From NCBI GenBank assembly GCA_020638555.1, contig JACKII010000003.1, positions 468,369 through 532,368 on the forward strand: a DNA stretch of 64,000 nt. Direction: 5' to 3'. Source of the stretch: Alphaproteobacteria bacterium. GTDB taxonomy: Bacteria > Pseudomonadota > Alphaproteobacteria > Bin95. This document shows, in pieces, positions 10,062 to 19,147 of this stretch. Numbering within the stretch: the first letter of the stretch is position 1; every line of letters begins with the position of its first letter. The position numbers and the translations under genes are program-made. The notes beneath the pieces are model-generated. The model was not told where the DNA came from and made no database searches. It saw only the letters and a list, made by a program, of their open reading frames with translations.

Positions 10062-10994
10062 TCAGCAGAACAGGCTGGAGACCGACCGTTCCTCGGTGAT
10101 GCGCATCATCGCCTCGCCCAGCAGGTGGGCGATGGAGAGTTGCTGGATGTTGTGGGCGGCGATCACCGGCTCCGGCGCCTGGATGCTGTCGGTGATGACC
10201 AGCGCCTCCATCGGCGAGGCCTCGACGCGCGCCACCGCGCCGCCGGAGAGCACGCCATGGGTCACATAGGCAGCGACGCTTTCCGCGCCCCGCTCCTTCA
10301 GCGCCACGGCCGCATTGCAGAGCGTGCCGGCGGAATCGACGATGTCGTCGACCAGCACGCAGCGCCGCCCCTCGACATTGCCGATAATGTTCATGACCTC
10401 CGACACGCCCGCCCGCTCGCGCCGCTTGTCGATGATGGCCAGGTCGGCCTCCAGCCGGCTGGCGATGGCCCGGGCCCGGACCACGCCGCCCACGTCCGGG
10501 GAGACGATCACCAGGTCGTCGCCGGCATACCGCTGGCGCAGGTCGCTGACGAACACCGGCTGGGCGTAGAGATTGTCGGTCGGGATATCGAAAAAGCCCT
10601 GGATCTGCCCCGCGTGCAAATCCATGGTCAGCACGCGGTTGGCGCCGGCGGTGGTGATCAGGTTCGCCACCAGCTTGGCCGAGATCGGCGTGCGCGGGCC
10701 GGTCTTGCGGTCCTGGCGGGCATAGCCGAAATAGGGAATCACCGCGGTGATGCGCTTGGCCGACCCGCGTTTCAGCGCATCGATGGTCACCAGCAATTCC
10801 ATCAGCATGTCGTTGGCCGGATAGCTGGTCGACTGGATGACGAACACGTCCTCGCCGCGCACGTTTTCCTCGATCTCGACGAACACCTCCATGTCGGCGA
10901 AGCGTTTGATTTGCGCGCTGGTCATCGGCAAATTCAAATAACGCCCGATGGCTTCAGCCAACGGACGGTTGCTGTTTCCGGCGAGAATTTTCAT
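10062..10994 (-). CDS. prs: ribose-phosphate pyrophosphokinase
   Basis: PRPP synthetase of 310 residues, the usual length. It makes phosphoribosyl pyrophosphate from ribose 5-phosphate and ATP for nucleotide, histidine and tryptophan synthesis. Visible features are the catalytic flexible region around YFGYARQDRK (about 88-97), the Mg-binding stretch MDLHAGQIQGFFDIP (His127), and the PRPP-binding loop VLVDDIVDSAGT (about 213-224). The ATG at 10994 matches the family N terminus; longer upstream versions of the frame are not credible. It stands alone with no operon partner in the window. Confidence 0.97.
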   Translation of the reverse strand: MKILAGNSNRPLAEAIGRYLNLPMTSAQIKRFADMEVFVEIEENVRGEDVFVIQSTSYPANDMLMELLVTIDALKRGSAKRITAVIPYFGYARQDRKTGPRTPISAKLVANLITTAGANRVLTMDLHAGQIQGFFDIPTDNLYAQPVFVSDLRQRYAGDDLVIVSPDVGGVVRARAIASRLEADLAIIDKRRERAGVSEVMNIIGNVEGRRCVLVDDIVDSAGTLCNAAVALKERGAESVAAYVTHGVLSGGAVARVEASPMEALVITDSIQAPEPVIAAHNIQQLSIAHLLGEAMMRITEERSVSSLFC

Positions 10995-11329
10995 GTGAGG
11001 CCTGCGGTTGGTCGGCGGCTGGCAGGATGGATCCGGCCGGCCATGCGACCGGCGATCACCGATGGGTGACCTCCGATAGCACCGGGGGGCAGGGTTGTAA
11101 ATGCGACGGGCGATACAGACGCACGCAAGCCCGGCCCGCCAGCGCAATGAAACAACGGCAAAAGCCGAATCCGCAGACCGCCGCCATCCGCTCTTTCCCC
11201 GTCCGGAGCCGCGGGCCGAACGCCGGCTGCAATGGCAGCGCCGGGCGCTTTCGGACCGGCGTTTGCTTTTTCAGACAATTGCCGCAAAATCCTCGCCACC
11301 CTAACCGGAGGCGGGAGACGGCAAGGCCC
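10995..11329. other. intergenic region between divergent prs and hyuA
   Basis: 335 bases that must hold the promoters of two divergent genes. I find no convincing sigma-70 hexamer pair, hairpin or conserved reading frame. A Shine-Dalgarno-like GGAGGCGGGAG lies just before hyuA. Confidence 0.5.
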
Positions 11330-13402
11330 ATGACCTGGCGCATCGGTGTCGATATCGGCGGCACCTTTACCGACGTGGCGATGATCGAGGAGGCCACGGG
11401 CCGCATCGGCATCGCCAAGACCCCGACCACGCCGGACGATTTCGGCCGCGGCGTCCTGAACGGCCTGAACGAGGCGCTGGCCAAATACGGCCTGCCCGCC
11501 GCCGACGTGACGCTGCTGTCCCACGCCACCACCGTGGTCACCAACGCCCTGCTGGAAAACAAGGGCGCGCGCATCGCGCTGGTGACCACGCGCGGCTTTC
11601 GCGACGTGCTGGAACTGCGCCGCTCGGCCCGGGCCGATCTCTATGACCTGTTCCAGGACCCGCCGGCCGTGCTCGTGCCCCGTCACCGCCGGCTGGAGGT
11701 GACCGAGCGCATCGGCGCCGGCGGCGAGGTGGTCGTGCCGCTGGCCGAGGGCGAACTGCCGGCCCTGGTCGCGCAACTCCAGGCCCTGGACGTGGAGGCG
11801 GTCGCCGTCTCGCTGCTGTTCGCCTTCCAGAATGACGCGCACGAAAAGGCCCTGGGCGCGGCCTTGCGGGCCGCGCTGCCGGGCGTGCCGGTGTTCCTGT
11901 CCTGTGAAGTCCTGCCAGAAATCCGCGAGTTCGAGCGCACGTCGACCACCGCCGTCTGTGCCTATGTCGGCCCGATCCTGGAGAGCTATCTCCGCCGCCT
12001 GCAACAGGCCACCGGCTCGCTCGGCCTGCCGGACCTGATGGTGATGGGCTCGGCCGGCGGCGTGCTGGACGTGCCGGCGGCGCTGGCCATGCCGGCGGCG
12101 GCGGTGGAGAGCGGTCCGGCGGCGGGCGTGATCGCCGCCCAGATGATCGGCCAGCAACTGGGCCGGCCGAACCTGCTCTCGTTCGACATGGGCGGCACCA
12201 CCGCCAAGGCCTCGCTGATCGAGAACGGCCGGGTGGAGACGACGGCGGAATACGAGGTCGGCTCGTCCGCCAGCCAGAGCCGCTGGCTGCACGGCACCGG
12301 CCATCCGATCCGCGTGCCGGTGATCGACCTGGCGGAGGTCTCCGCCGGCGGCGGCTCCATCGCCTGGATCGACCCGGCCGGCGCGCTGCGGGTCGGCCCG
12401 CACTCAGCCGGCGCCGCGCCGGGGCCGGTCTGCTATGGCCAGGGCGGCACCGAGCCGACCATCACCGACACCAATCTGGTGCTGGGCTATCTCGACGCCA
12501 CCTCGCTGCTGGGCGGCGGCCTGCCCATCGACTACGCCGCAGCCGAGGCCGCGCTGCGCGAGCGCATCGCCCAACCGCTCGGCCAGAGCGTGGAACAGGC
12601 GGCGGCGGGCATTCGCGCCATCGTCAACAACGCCATGGCCGAGGCGCTGCGCATGGTCTCGGTCGAGCGCGGCCACGACCCGCGCGAATTCGCCATGGTC
12701 GCCTTCGGCGGCGCCGGGCCGCTGCACGCCTGCGCCCTGGCGGACGAGTTGGACGTGCCCGAGGTGATCGTGCCGCCGATCCCCGGCGCCTTCTCCGCCC
12801 TGGGCCTGGTCGGGGCCGACATCCGCCGCGACTATGCCCGCACCATCTATGCGCCGCTCGAGACCCTGACGCCGGAACACCTGACCGCCATCTGGGACGA
12901 CATGGCCGCCGAGGGCCGGGCCATGCTGGAGGCCGCGCGCGTGCCGGCCGGACGGCAGGAATTGCAGCGCCAGGCCGACCTCCGCTATGGCCGCCAGGCC
13001 TACGAGCTGACCGTGGACGCGCCGGCGGGTGCGGTCACGCCAGCGACGCTCGCCGGCCTCGCCGACGGCTTTCACGCCGCGCACGAGCGCACCTACGGCC
13101 ACAAGAACGAGGCCGAGCCGGTGCATGTGGTGACGCTGCGGCTCTCGGCCGTGGGCAAGCTCGGCCAGCCCCGCTTTGCCGAGGCGACCGGCGACGGCTC
13201 CAGCCTGAAGGCCGAGCGCCCCGCCTGGTTCGAGGCCACCGGCCGCGTCCCGGCGCCGGTGCACGACCGCGCCCGTCTGGCGGTGGGCCAAATACTGGAG
13301 GGACCGGCCATCGTCGAGTCGCTGGACAGCACCCTGGTCCTCCCGCCCGGCTGGCGCGCGCGCGTGGACGACGCCGGCTTCCTCCGGCTGACGCGGGGGT
13401 AA
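11330..13402 (+). CDS. hyuA: hydantoinase/oxoprolinase family protein, subunit A
   Basis: 690-residue HyuA-type subunit of ATP-dependent N-methylhydantoinase, 5-oxoprolinase or acetone carboxylase-like enzymes. The N-terminal actin-like ATPase motif GVDIGGTFTDVAM is at about residues 6-18, and a second phosphate-binding motif SFDMGGTTAKAS is near 285. The catalytic subunit B follows after 163 bases. Such pairs hydrolyse cyclic amides (hydantoins, 5-oxoproline) with ATP; subfamily and substrate cannot be fixed here. The ATG at 11330 is chosen because the domain begins at once and it has a good ribosome binding site. Confidence 0.92.
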   Translation: MTWRIGVDIGGTFTDVAMIEEATGRIGIAKTPTTPDDFGRGVLNGLNEALAKYGLPAADVTLLSHATTVVTNALLENKGARIALVTTRGFRDVLELRRSARADLYDLFQDPPAVLVPRHRRLEVTERIGAGGEVVVPLAEGELPALVAQLQALDVEAVAVSLLFAFQNDAHEKALGAALRAALPGVPVFLSCEVLPEIREFERTSTTAVCAYVGPILESYLRRLQQATGSLGLPDLMVMGSAGGVLDVPAALAMPAAAVESGPAAGVIAAQMIGQQLGRPNLLSFDMGGTTAKASLIENGRVETTAEYEVGSSASQSRWLHGTGHPIRVPVIDLAEVSAGGGSIAWIDPAGALRVGPHSAGAAPGPVCYGQGGTEPTITDTNLVLGYLDATSLLGGGLPIDYAAAEAALRERIAQPLGQSVEQAAAGIRAIVNNAMAEALRMVSVERGHDPREFAMVAFGGAGPLHACALADELDVPEVIVPPIPGAFSALGLVGADIRRDYARTIYAPLETLTPEHLTAIWDDMAAEGRAMLEAARVPAGRQELQRQADLRYGRQAYELTVDAPAGAVTPATLAGLADGFHAAHERTYGHKNEAEPVHVVTLRLSAVGKLGQPRFAEATGDGSSLKAERPAWFEATGRVPAPVHDRARLAVGQILEGPAIVESLDSTLVLPPGWRARVDDAGFLRLTRG

Positions 13403-13424
13403 TCGCCATGCCATACCAGATCAT

Positions 13425-13520
13425 CGCTTCCCCGGCCGGCCGCAGGCTGGGCCGGGGTCTCCCGCCGAGGCCGGCTCGTCACGAGGTCCCGGATCGCGCT
13501 CCGCGCTTCCGGGAAAGCTG
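13425..13520. repeat. REP-like palindromic repeat, family A, between hyuA and hyuB
   Basis: The stretch from CCCCGGCCGGCC to TTCCGGGAAAGC resembles the family A core. CCCGGATCGCGCTCCGCG at 13488-13505 parallels CCCGGATCGGCGCTCCGC in the other copies. It interrupts an otherwise two-gene operon and could form a hairpin in the hyuAB transcript. Confidence 0.55.
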
Positions 13521-13565
13521 GAACTTGTCTTGGGCCCAGGCCACCGATTCCGGGGAACGCACGAA

Positions 13566-15221
13566 ATGACCACCCCCCTCGACCCCGCCACTTTCGAGGT
13601 GGTGAAGAACAGCCTTTCGAAGATTGCCGAGGAGATGAAGATCGTCCTCGCCAAGACCGCCTATTCGCCGATCCTGAAGGTGGCCGGCGACTATTCCTGC
13701 GGCGTGTTCGACGTCGACGGCAATATGGTCGCCCAGGGGCCGGACCTGCCGATCCATCTGGGCTCCATGCCCGATGCGGTGCGGGCGGTGGTGCAGGTGT
13801 TCCGGGACGACGTGGCCGAGGGCGACGTCTTCATCCACAACGACCCCTATTTCGGCGGCTCGCACCTGCCGGACGTGAACGTGGTGACGCCGGCCTTCCA
13901 CCGGGGCGAGCTGCTCGGCTACACCTGCGTGCGGGCGCACTGGCCGGACGTCGGCAGCGCCACCCCCGGCTCCTATGGCGCGGTGACGGAGATCTATGGC
14001 GAGGGCCTGCGCCTGCCGCCGGTGCGGCTCTACCGCAACCACGTCATCGACCGCAATATCGAGGCCATCATCATGGCCAATGTGCGCACGCCGGAGGAAC
14101 GCATCGGCGACCTCCGCGCCCAGGTGGCCGCCAACCGCCGCGCCTGCCAGCGGCTGGCCGCATTGGCCGAAAAGCACTCGGCCCGGGGGCTGAAGGCGAT
14201 CATGGCCGAGGTCATGGACTATTCCGAGCGCATGATGCGGCTGATGCTGGCAGACCTGCCGGACGGCGAGGCCAGCTTCGAGGATTTCTGCGACGGCGAC
14301 GGCGTGTTCGAGGACGGCGCCGACGAGGATGCGGTGTTCTGGATCCGCATGAAAATCGTCAAGAAAGGCGACACGATCACGGTCGATTTCGCCGGCTCCG
14401 ACCCCAAGGTGCCCGGCCCGATCAACGCCCCTTTGAGCGTCACCGCCAGCGGCGTGTTCTGCGCGCTGAAAATGGTGGTGGACCCGAAAAGCCTGATCCC
14501 GCCCAACTCCGGCACCTGGCGGCCGATCACGGTGACCGCGCCCAAGGGCTCGGTGGTGAACGCGGAATTCCCCTCGCCCGTGGTCTATGCCAATCACGAG
14601 ATGAGCCACCGGGTCTGCGACATGACCTTCGGCGCGCTGGCCCGGTTCATGCCCGACAATGTGATGGCGTGCAGCCAGGGCACCAGCGCCGTCGTCACCT
14701 TCGGCGGCCAGGACCCGCGCAACGGCAACCGCTATGTCTCGTACGAGACCATCAAGGGCGGCACCGGCGCGCGGCCCGGCAAGGACGGCATCAACACGAT
14801 TGCCGCCGGCATCTCCAACACCATGAATACGCCGATCGAGGTGCTGGAGATGAGCTTCCCGCTCCGGGTCGACTATTACGCCATCACCGCCGGCAGCGGC
14901 GGCGAGGGCCAATGGCGCGGCGGTTGCGGTGCCGAGCGCGCCTGGACCGTGCTGGACCACACCAGCCGGGCGACGGTCTGTTTCGAGCGCACCCGCTCGG
15001 CCCCGTTCGGCGTCTGCGGCGGCGAGGCCGGCGCGGCGGCGAAGATCAAGCTCCGCCTGCCGGACGGCCGCGAGCGCGCCCTGGTCTCCAAGGGCGCCTT
15101 CGACGCCCCGGCCGGCAGCCAGGTGGTGATCGAAGCGCCGGGCGGCGGCGGCTACGGCCCTGCCGCCGCCCGCGATCCCGCCGCCCGCCGGCGGGATGCG
15201 GCGGACGGATATGTGACGTGA
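13566..15221 (+). CDS. hyuB: hydantoinase B/oxoprolinase family protein
   Basis: 551-residue HyuB-type subunit, the partner of the preceding gene. The family signatures are visible: FEVVKNSLSKIAEEMK at the start, the probable metal-site region FIHNDPYFGGSHLPD (about 98-112), and a Gly-rich C-terminal part (GSGGEGQWRGG, then GGGGYGP). With HyuA it is expected to hydrolyse a cyclic amide using ATP in the cytoplasm. The start ATG at 13566 gives the standard N terminus. A toxin-antitoxin pair with its own promoter follows, so hyuB probably ends the operon. Confidence 0.92.
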   Translation: MTTPLDPATFEVVKNSLSKIAEEMKIVLAKTAYSPILKVAGDYSCGVFDVDGNMVAQGPDLPIHLGSMPDAVRAVVQVFRDDVAEGDVFIHNDPYFGGSHLPDVNVVTPAFHRGELLGYTCVRAHWPDVGSATPGSYGAVTEIYGEGLRLPPVRLYRNHVIDRNIEAIIMANVRTPEERIGDLRAQVAANRRACQRLAALAEKHSARGLKAIMAEVMDYSERMMRLMLADLPDGEASFEDFCDGDGVFEDGADEDAVFWIRMKIVKKGDTITVDFAGSDPKVPGPINAPLSVTASGVFCALKMVVDPKSLIPPNSGTWRPITVTAPKGSVVNAEFPSPVVYANHEMSHRVCDMTFGALARFMPDNVMACSQGTSAVVTFGGQDPRNGNRYVSYETIKGGTGARPGKDGINTIAAGISNTMNTPIEVLEMSFPLRVDYYAITAGSGGEGQWRGGCGAERAWTVLDHTSRATVCFERTRSAPFGVCGGEAGAAAKIKLRLPDGRERALVSKGAFDAPAGSQVVIEAPGGGGYGPAAARDPAARRRDAADGYVT

Positions 15222-15240
15222 ATGGCGGCAACCAGCGCCC

Positions 15241-15268
15241 TTGATACTATCGCACGGAGTGCTATATT
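15241..15268 (+). promoter_or_regulatory. sigma-70-type promoter with embedded operator for the toxin-antitoxin operon
   Basis: A -35 box TTGATA (15241-15246) and a -10 box TATATT (15263-15268) are separated by 16 bases; each matches consensus at five of six positions. Between and across them lies an inverted repeat, TATCGCAC (15248-15255) and GTGCTATA (15259-15266), with one mismatch around a 3-base centre. A repressor bound there would block RNA polymerase, as expected for autoregulation by the helix-turn-helix antitoxin. Confidence 0.7.
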
Positions 15269-15292
15269 TCTACCCGTTGCGGGCCTGTGCGA

Positions 15293-15667
15293 ATGCGGGT
15301 GTTCGTGACCAAGCCGTTTGCACGGTTCGCCGGCCAGGAGGGCCTTGCGGATCGGCAATTGCGGGAGGTGGCCCGCCGGGTCGTGGACGGTCTCGTCGAT
15401 GCCGATCTCGGCGGCGGCGTGATTAAGCAGCGCATTGCGCGGCAGGGACAAGGGAAATCCGGCGGATTTCGGTCCGTGGTCCTGTATCGAAAGGGCGACA
15501 CTCTGTTCTTCGTCTATGGATTTGCGAAGAAGGCCCGCACCAATATCCGCAAGGACGAGTTGCAGGCCTTCCGGCTGCTGGCCGATCAAATGCTGGCGAT
15601 GGACGATACGGCCCTGAAGGCAGCGATGGCGAACGGAACGATTGCCGAAATTTTGGACGAAGACTGA
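15293..15667 (+). CDS. RelE/HigB-like toxin of a type II toxin-antitoxin pair
   Basis: 124-residue protein resembling the RelE-like family found upstream of HigA-type antitoxins. The core has an early FARFAGQEGL segment, the basic strand region RIARQGQGKSGGFRSVVLYR, then FFVYGFAKKAR, followed by a helical tail. RelE relatives cleave mRNA at the ribosome. The toxin comes first, as in higBA-type modules, and the antitoxin starts 4 bases after its stop codon. ATG at 15293 is preferred over GTG at 15287. Function is inferred from family and context. Confidence 0.82.
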   Translation: MRVFVTKPFARFAGQEGLADRQLREVARRVVDGLVDADLGGGVIKQRIARQGQGKSGGFRSVVLYRKGDTLFFVYGFAKKARTNIRKDELQAFRLLADQMLAMDDTALKAAMANGTIAEILDED

Positions 15668-15671
15668 CACG

Positions 15672-15989
15672 ATGCCGAAGCAATACAAGAGCGGTGCGCT
15701 TGCGGCGATCCATGAAACCGCCGCTGGCCTGAGCGATGCCGGCGTGCTGACGAAACAGACCATGCGTGCGTTCGACGAGTTGTGCCTGACGCCGGTCCGC
15801 GACCTGTCGGCCGAGGAAATCCGCGGCATTCGCCAAAAGGAACAGGCCAGCCAAGCCGTCTTCGCCCGCTATCTGAACGTCACACCCAGCCTTGTCAGCC
15901 AGTGGGAGCGCGGCGAGAAGCGGCCGCGAGGCGCGTCTCTCAAACTGTTGACGCTGGTGGCGAAAAACGGTCTTCAGGCGGTGGCCTGA
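15672..15989 (+). CDS. HigA-like helix-turn-helix antitoxin/repressor
   Basis: 105-residue DNA-binding protein. The C-terminal half holds a Cro/C1-type helix-turn-helix: SQAVFARYLNVTPSLVSQWE (about residues 59-78) followed by RGEKRPRG. The N-terminal part probably contacts the toxin. It likely neutralises the upstream RelE-like protein and represses their shared promoter through the inverted repeat at 15248-15266. It is the only transcription-factor-like protein that I recognise in the window. Confidence 0.85.
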   Translation: MPKQYKSGALAAIHETAAGLSDAGVLTKQTMRAFDELCLTPVRDLSAEEIRGIRQKEQASQAVFARYLNVTPSLVSQWERGEKRPRGASLKLLTLVAKNGLQAVA

Positions 15990-16014
15990 CCCCTCGAACC
16001 GGACCCTGCACCCC

Positions 16015-16851
<837 letters not shown>

Positions 16852-16852
16852 T

Positions 16853-17125
16853 GTGTTCCCCGGAGCCTGCGAAGCGGGCATCCGGGGCCGCTCTGGGGGA
16901 GCGAACACCGCCAGTGCCAGGGTTCGAAGGATGACACCGGCCCCGGCTCAAGGCCGGGGAACACAGATCCGGCGTTGCTGGTTGCTGTTCCCCGGACGGT
17001 GCGGAGCGCCGATCCGGGGCCGCTCGAGGGCGGGCGAACACCGCCGCTGCCAGTGTTGGTTCGAAGGAGGCGCCGATCCGGGGCCGCTTCGAGGGCGGGG
17101 CGAACACCGCCAGACACCGGTTCCC
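16853..17125. repeat. cluster of REP-like palindromic repeats, family A
   Basis: At least three partial units in alternating orientation. GTTCCCCGGA and CATCCGGGGCCGCTC flank repeated GAACACCGCC motifs, and a core complementary to the 2303-2336 copy runs from about 16986 to 17020. There is no credible coding sequence. It fills the space between allE and the convergent rplT terminator. Confidence 0.7.
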
Positions 17126-17167
17126 CGGCGGTTCCCTCTCCGCTCTGGGGCGCAGGCCGTCCCAACG

Positions 17168-17202
17168 AAAACGCCCGCCGGCTCATAAGCCGGCGGGCGT
17201 TT
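17168..17202 (-). terminator. strong hairpin terminator after rplT, probably bidirectional
   Basis: Perfect 15-base-pair stem (17169-17183 with 17188-17202) around a 4-base loop. On the minus strand it ends in a run of four T, 22 bases beyond the rplT stop codon. On the plus strand it is followed by TTGTCTTT and may also end transcripts from the allE side. Confidence 0.85.
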
Positions 17203-17224
17203 GTCTTTCAGCCTCGGCAGCCGG

Positions 17225-17584
17225 TCAGGCGGCGCGGGCGGCCTGGGCCTGGTCGACCAGGGCCTTGAACGCCTCCGGCTCGTGCACCGCGATGTCGGCC
17301 AGCACCTTGCGGTCGACCTCGATCTGGGCCTTGTGGATGCCGTCCATGAACTGGCTGTAGGTCATGCCGTGCTCGCGCGCGGCCGCGTTGATGCGCTGGA
17401 TCCAGAGCGCACGGAAGTTGCGCTTCTTGGTGCGGCGGTCGCGATAGGCGTATTGCAGGCCCTTCTCGACCTTTTCGATCGCAACGCGGAAATTGGTGCT
17501 GTTGCGGCCGCGATAGCCCTTGGCCATCGCAAGCACTTTTTTGTGGCGGGCCTTGGCGGTTACGCCGCGTTTCACTCGTGCCAT
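17225..17584 (-). CDS. rplT: 50S ribosomal protein L20
   Basis: 119-residue L20, an early-assembly protein of the large ribosomal subunit. It has the typical highly basic N terminus (MARVKRGVTAKARHKKVL) and the conserved RNFRALWIQRINAAAREHGM stretch. It is cotranscribed with rpmI, 35 bases upstream. infC, often the first gene of this operon, is absent here, so rpmI-rplT stand alone. L20 is known to bind its own mRNA in some bacteria; no such structure was identified here. Confidence 0.98.
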   Translation of the reverse strand: MARVKRGVTAKARHKKVLAMAKGYRGRNSTNFRVAIEKVEKGLQYAYRDRRTKKRNFRALWIQRINAAAREHGMTYSQFMDGIHKAQIEVDRKVLADIAVHEPEAFKALVDQAQAARAA

Positions 17585-17619
17585 GGGTCAAAATCCTCTG
17601 ATAAAGCGGGCGCTGCGGT

Positions 17620-17820
17620 TCAGCGGTCGTAGGGCATGAATTTGCGGACGATGGACTGATCGGCCTCGCTCATGACCTGGGTCCCGCGGGCCTGGCGCTT
17701 CATCTTCGTGCTCTTGTTCGAGAGCATGTGGCGCTTGTAGGCCGTGTTCATCAGGATTTTGCCGGTACCGGTGCGTTTGAAGCGGCGCTTCACGCTGCTT
17801 TTGGTTTTCATTTTGGGCAT
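17620..17820 (-). CDS. rpmI: 50S ribosomal protein L35
   Basis: 66-residue L35 with the family pattern MPKMKTKSSVKRRFKRTGTG at the start and KRHMLSNKSTKMKRQARG in the middle. It is very basic, as expected for a ribosomal protein. The ATG at 17820 is chosen by family length; the longer frame upstream is not conserved in character. It is the first gene of the rpmI-rplT pair and divergent from a TauD-type dioxygenase gene. Confidence 0.97.
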   Translation of the reverse strand: MPKMKTKSSVKRRFKRTGTGKILMNTAYKRHMLSNKSTKMKRQARGTQVMSEADQSIVRKFMPYDR

Positions 17821-18047
17821 TTTCGGGTCCTCGAATACGGGGTGATCGAACGCCCGCCGTGGCAATGCCCGGTCGTTGCGCCGCGTCGATCGCGACGCTC
17901 CGACCCTAGCCAGGCAGGCGGTGGTAAAGCGCGGGCTTATACGCGCCGGCGCCGCGATTGGCAAGCGCGGAAGCGCTGGACACGCGCCGCGGCACTCTGT
18001 CATGATTTTTGCCAAGCACCAAGCAACAGCAATGAGGATGCGATCCC

Positions 18048-18875
18048 ATGGGCTACGAAACCATTCAGGTCGATGCCGTCACGCCGCGCATCGGCGCCAT
18101 GATTTCCGGCGTCGACCTCTCGCAGCCGGTCTCGAACCAGCAATATTCCGAGATCCATGACGCGCTGATGCAGCACCAGGTGATCTTTTTCCGCGATCAG
18201 AACATGGACCTGGACCAGCACAAGGACCTGGGCCGGCATTTCGGCGAACTGCACATCCACCCGGCCTCGCCCGGGCCGGAGGGCCATCCCGAAGTCCTCA
18301 TCATCCACGCCGACAAGGATTCGAAGCGCATCGCCGGCGAGCGCTGGCATTCGGATGTGAGCTGCGATCCGGAACCGCCCATGGGCTCGATCCTGCACCT
18401 CCAGACCGTGCCGCCCACCGGCGGCGACACGCTGTTCTCCAGCATGTACGCCGCCTATGAGGCGCTGAGCGAGCGCATGAAGTCCTATCTGGAAGGGCTG
18501 ACCGCCACCCATTCCGGCGAGCATGTCTATCGCGGCCGCTATGCCGACCGCGGCGTCGACGACACCGGCAAGGTCTATCCGACCAACGTGCACCCGGTGG
18601 TGCGCACCCATCCGGTCACCGGCCGCAAGGCGCTGTTCGTCAACCCGACCTTCACCGTCAAGATCAACGAGGTCGGCCGCGACGAGAGCGAGGGCGTGCT
18701 GCGCTTCCTCTACGATTTCTGCGCCAAGCCGGACTTCCAGTGCCGCTTCCGCTGGCAGCCCCAGTCCGTCGCCATGTGGGACAATCGTTGCGTCCAGCAT
18801 ATCGCCATGTGGGATTACTTCCCGCAGGTGCGCAGCGGCTATCGCATCACCATCAAGGGCGACCGGCCGGTCTGA
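18048..18875 (+). CDS. TauD/TfdA family Fe(II)/2-oxoglutarate dioxygenase
   Basis: 275-residue dioxygenase similar to taurine and 2,4-D dioxygenases, which couple 2-oxoglutarate decarboxylation to substrate hydroxylation. The iron triad is visible as His101 and Asp103 (RWHSDVS) and His251 (VQHIAMWD). The 2-oxoglutarate-binding Arg is likely Arg266 in SGYRITIKG. A good GAGGAT ribosome binding site lies 6 bases before the ATG. No sulfonate transporter is adjacent, so taurine as substrate is not supported. A second family member, much less similar, is at 33714-34553. Confidence 0.92.
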   Translation: MGYETIQVDAVTPRIGAMISGVDLSQPVSNQQYSEIHDALMQHQVIFFRDQNMDLDQHKDLGRHFGELHIHPASPGPEGHPEVLIIHADKDSKRIAGERWHSDVSCDPEPPMGSILHLQTVPPTGGDTLFSSMYAAYEALSERMKSYLEGLTATHSGEHVYRGRYADRGVDDTGKVYPTNVHPVVRTHPVTGRKALFVNPTFTVKINEVGRDESEGVLRFLYDFCAKPDFQCRFRWQPQSVAMWDNRCVQHIAMWDYFPQVRSGYRITIKGDRPV

Positions 18876-18911
18876 GGGGGCCGGTCTGAGGGCGGGCCCC
18901 CCCAAGGCCAC

Positions 18912-19037
18912 CCGCGTTTCCCGGCCGAGCCGGAGGCAAGGGCCGGGACCGGTGTCCGGCAGCGAACACCGGCGCCATCCGTGTTCGAAGGATGACACCG
19001 GCCCCGGATCGGCGCTCCGCACCGTCCGGGGAACACC
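18912..19037. repeat. REP-like palindromic repeat, family A
   Basis: Well-preserved copy with two parts. A hairpin is formed by GAACACCGGCGCC and the facing CCGTGTTC. A second palindrome contains CCCCGGATCGGCGCTCCGCA and ends in CCGGGGAACAC. The link GTTCGAAGGATGACACCGG is shared with the copy at 22150-22312. Confidence 0.75.
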
Positions 19038-19147
19038 ACCGTCTTTGGCTCGCCCGCCAAGACAGCGGCCAGGGGCTGGGGGCTGGCGCTACCGCCAGCC
19101 TTGGAGTATCATAGTAATTCACAATCCCACTCGAAGGACCTGAAATC

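Noticed and set aside
16853..17125. Possible CRISPR-like array from the repeated GAACACCGCC units
   Set aside because: Units vary in length, spacing and orientation and belong to the palindromic family found elsewhere. There is no regular spacer pattern and no cas gene.
17821..18047. Extended rpmI start (131-residue version) and a search for infC
   Set aside because: L35 is always about 65 residues, and the upstream part of the frame lacks similarity in character. No infC-like sequence is present upstream.
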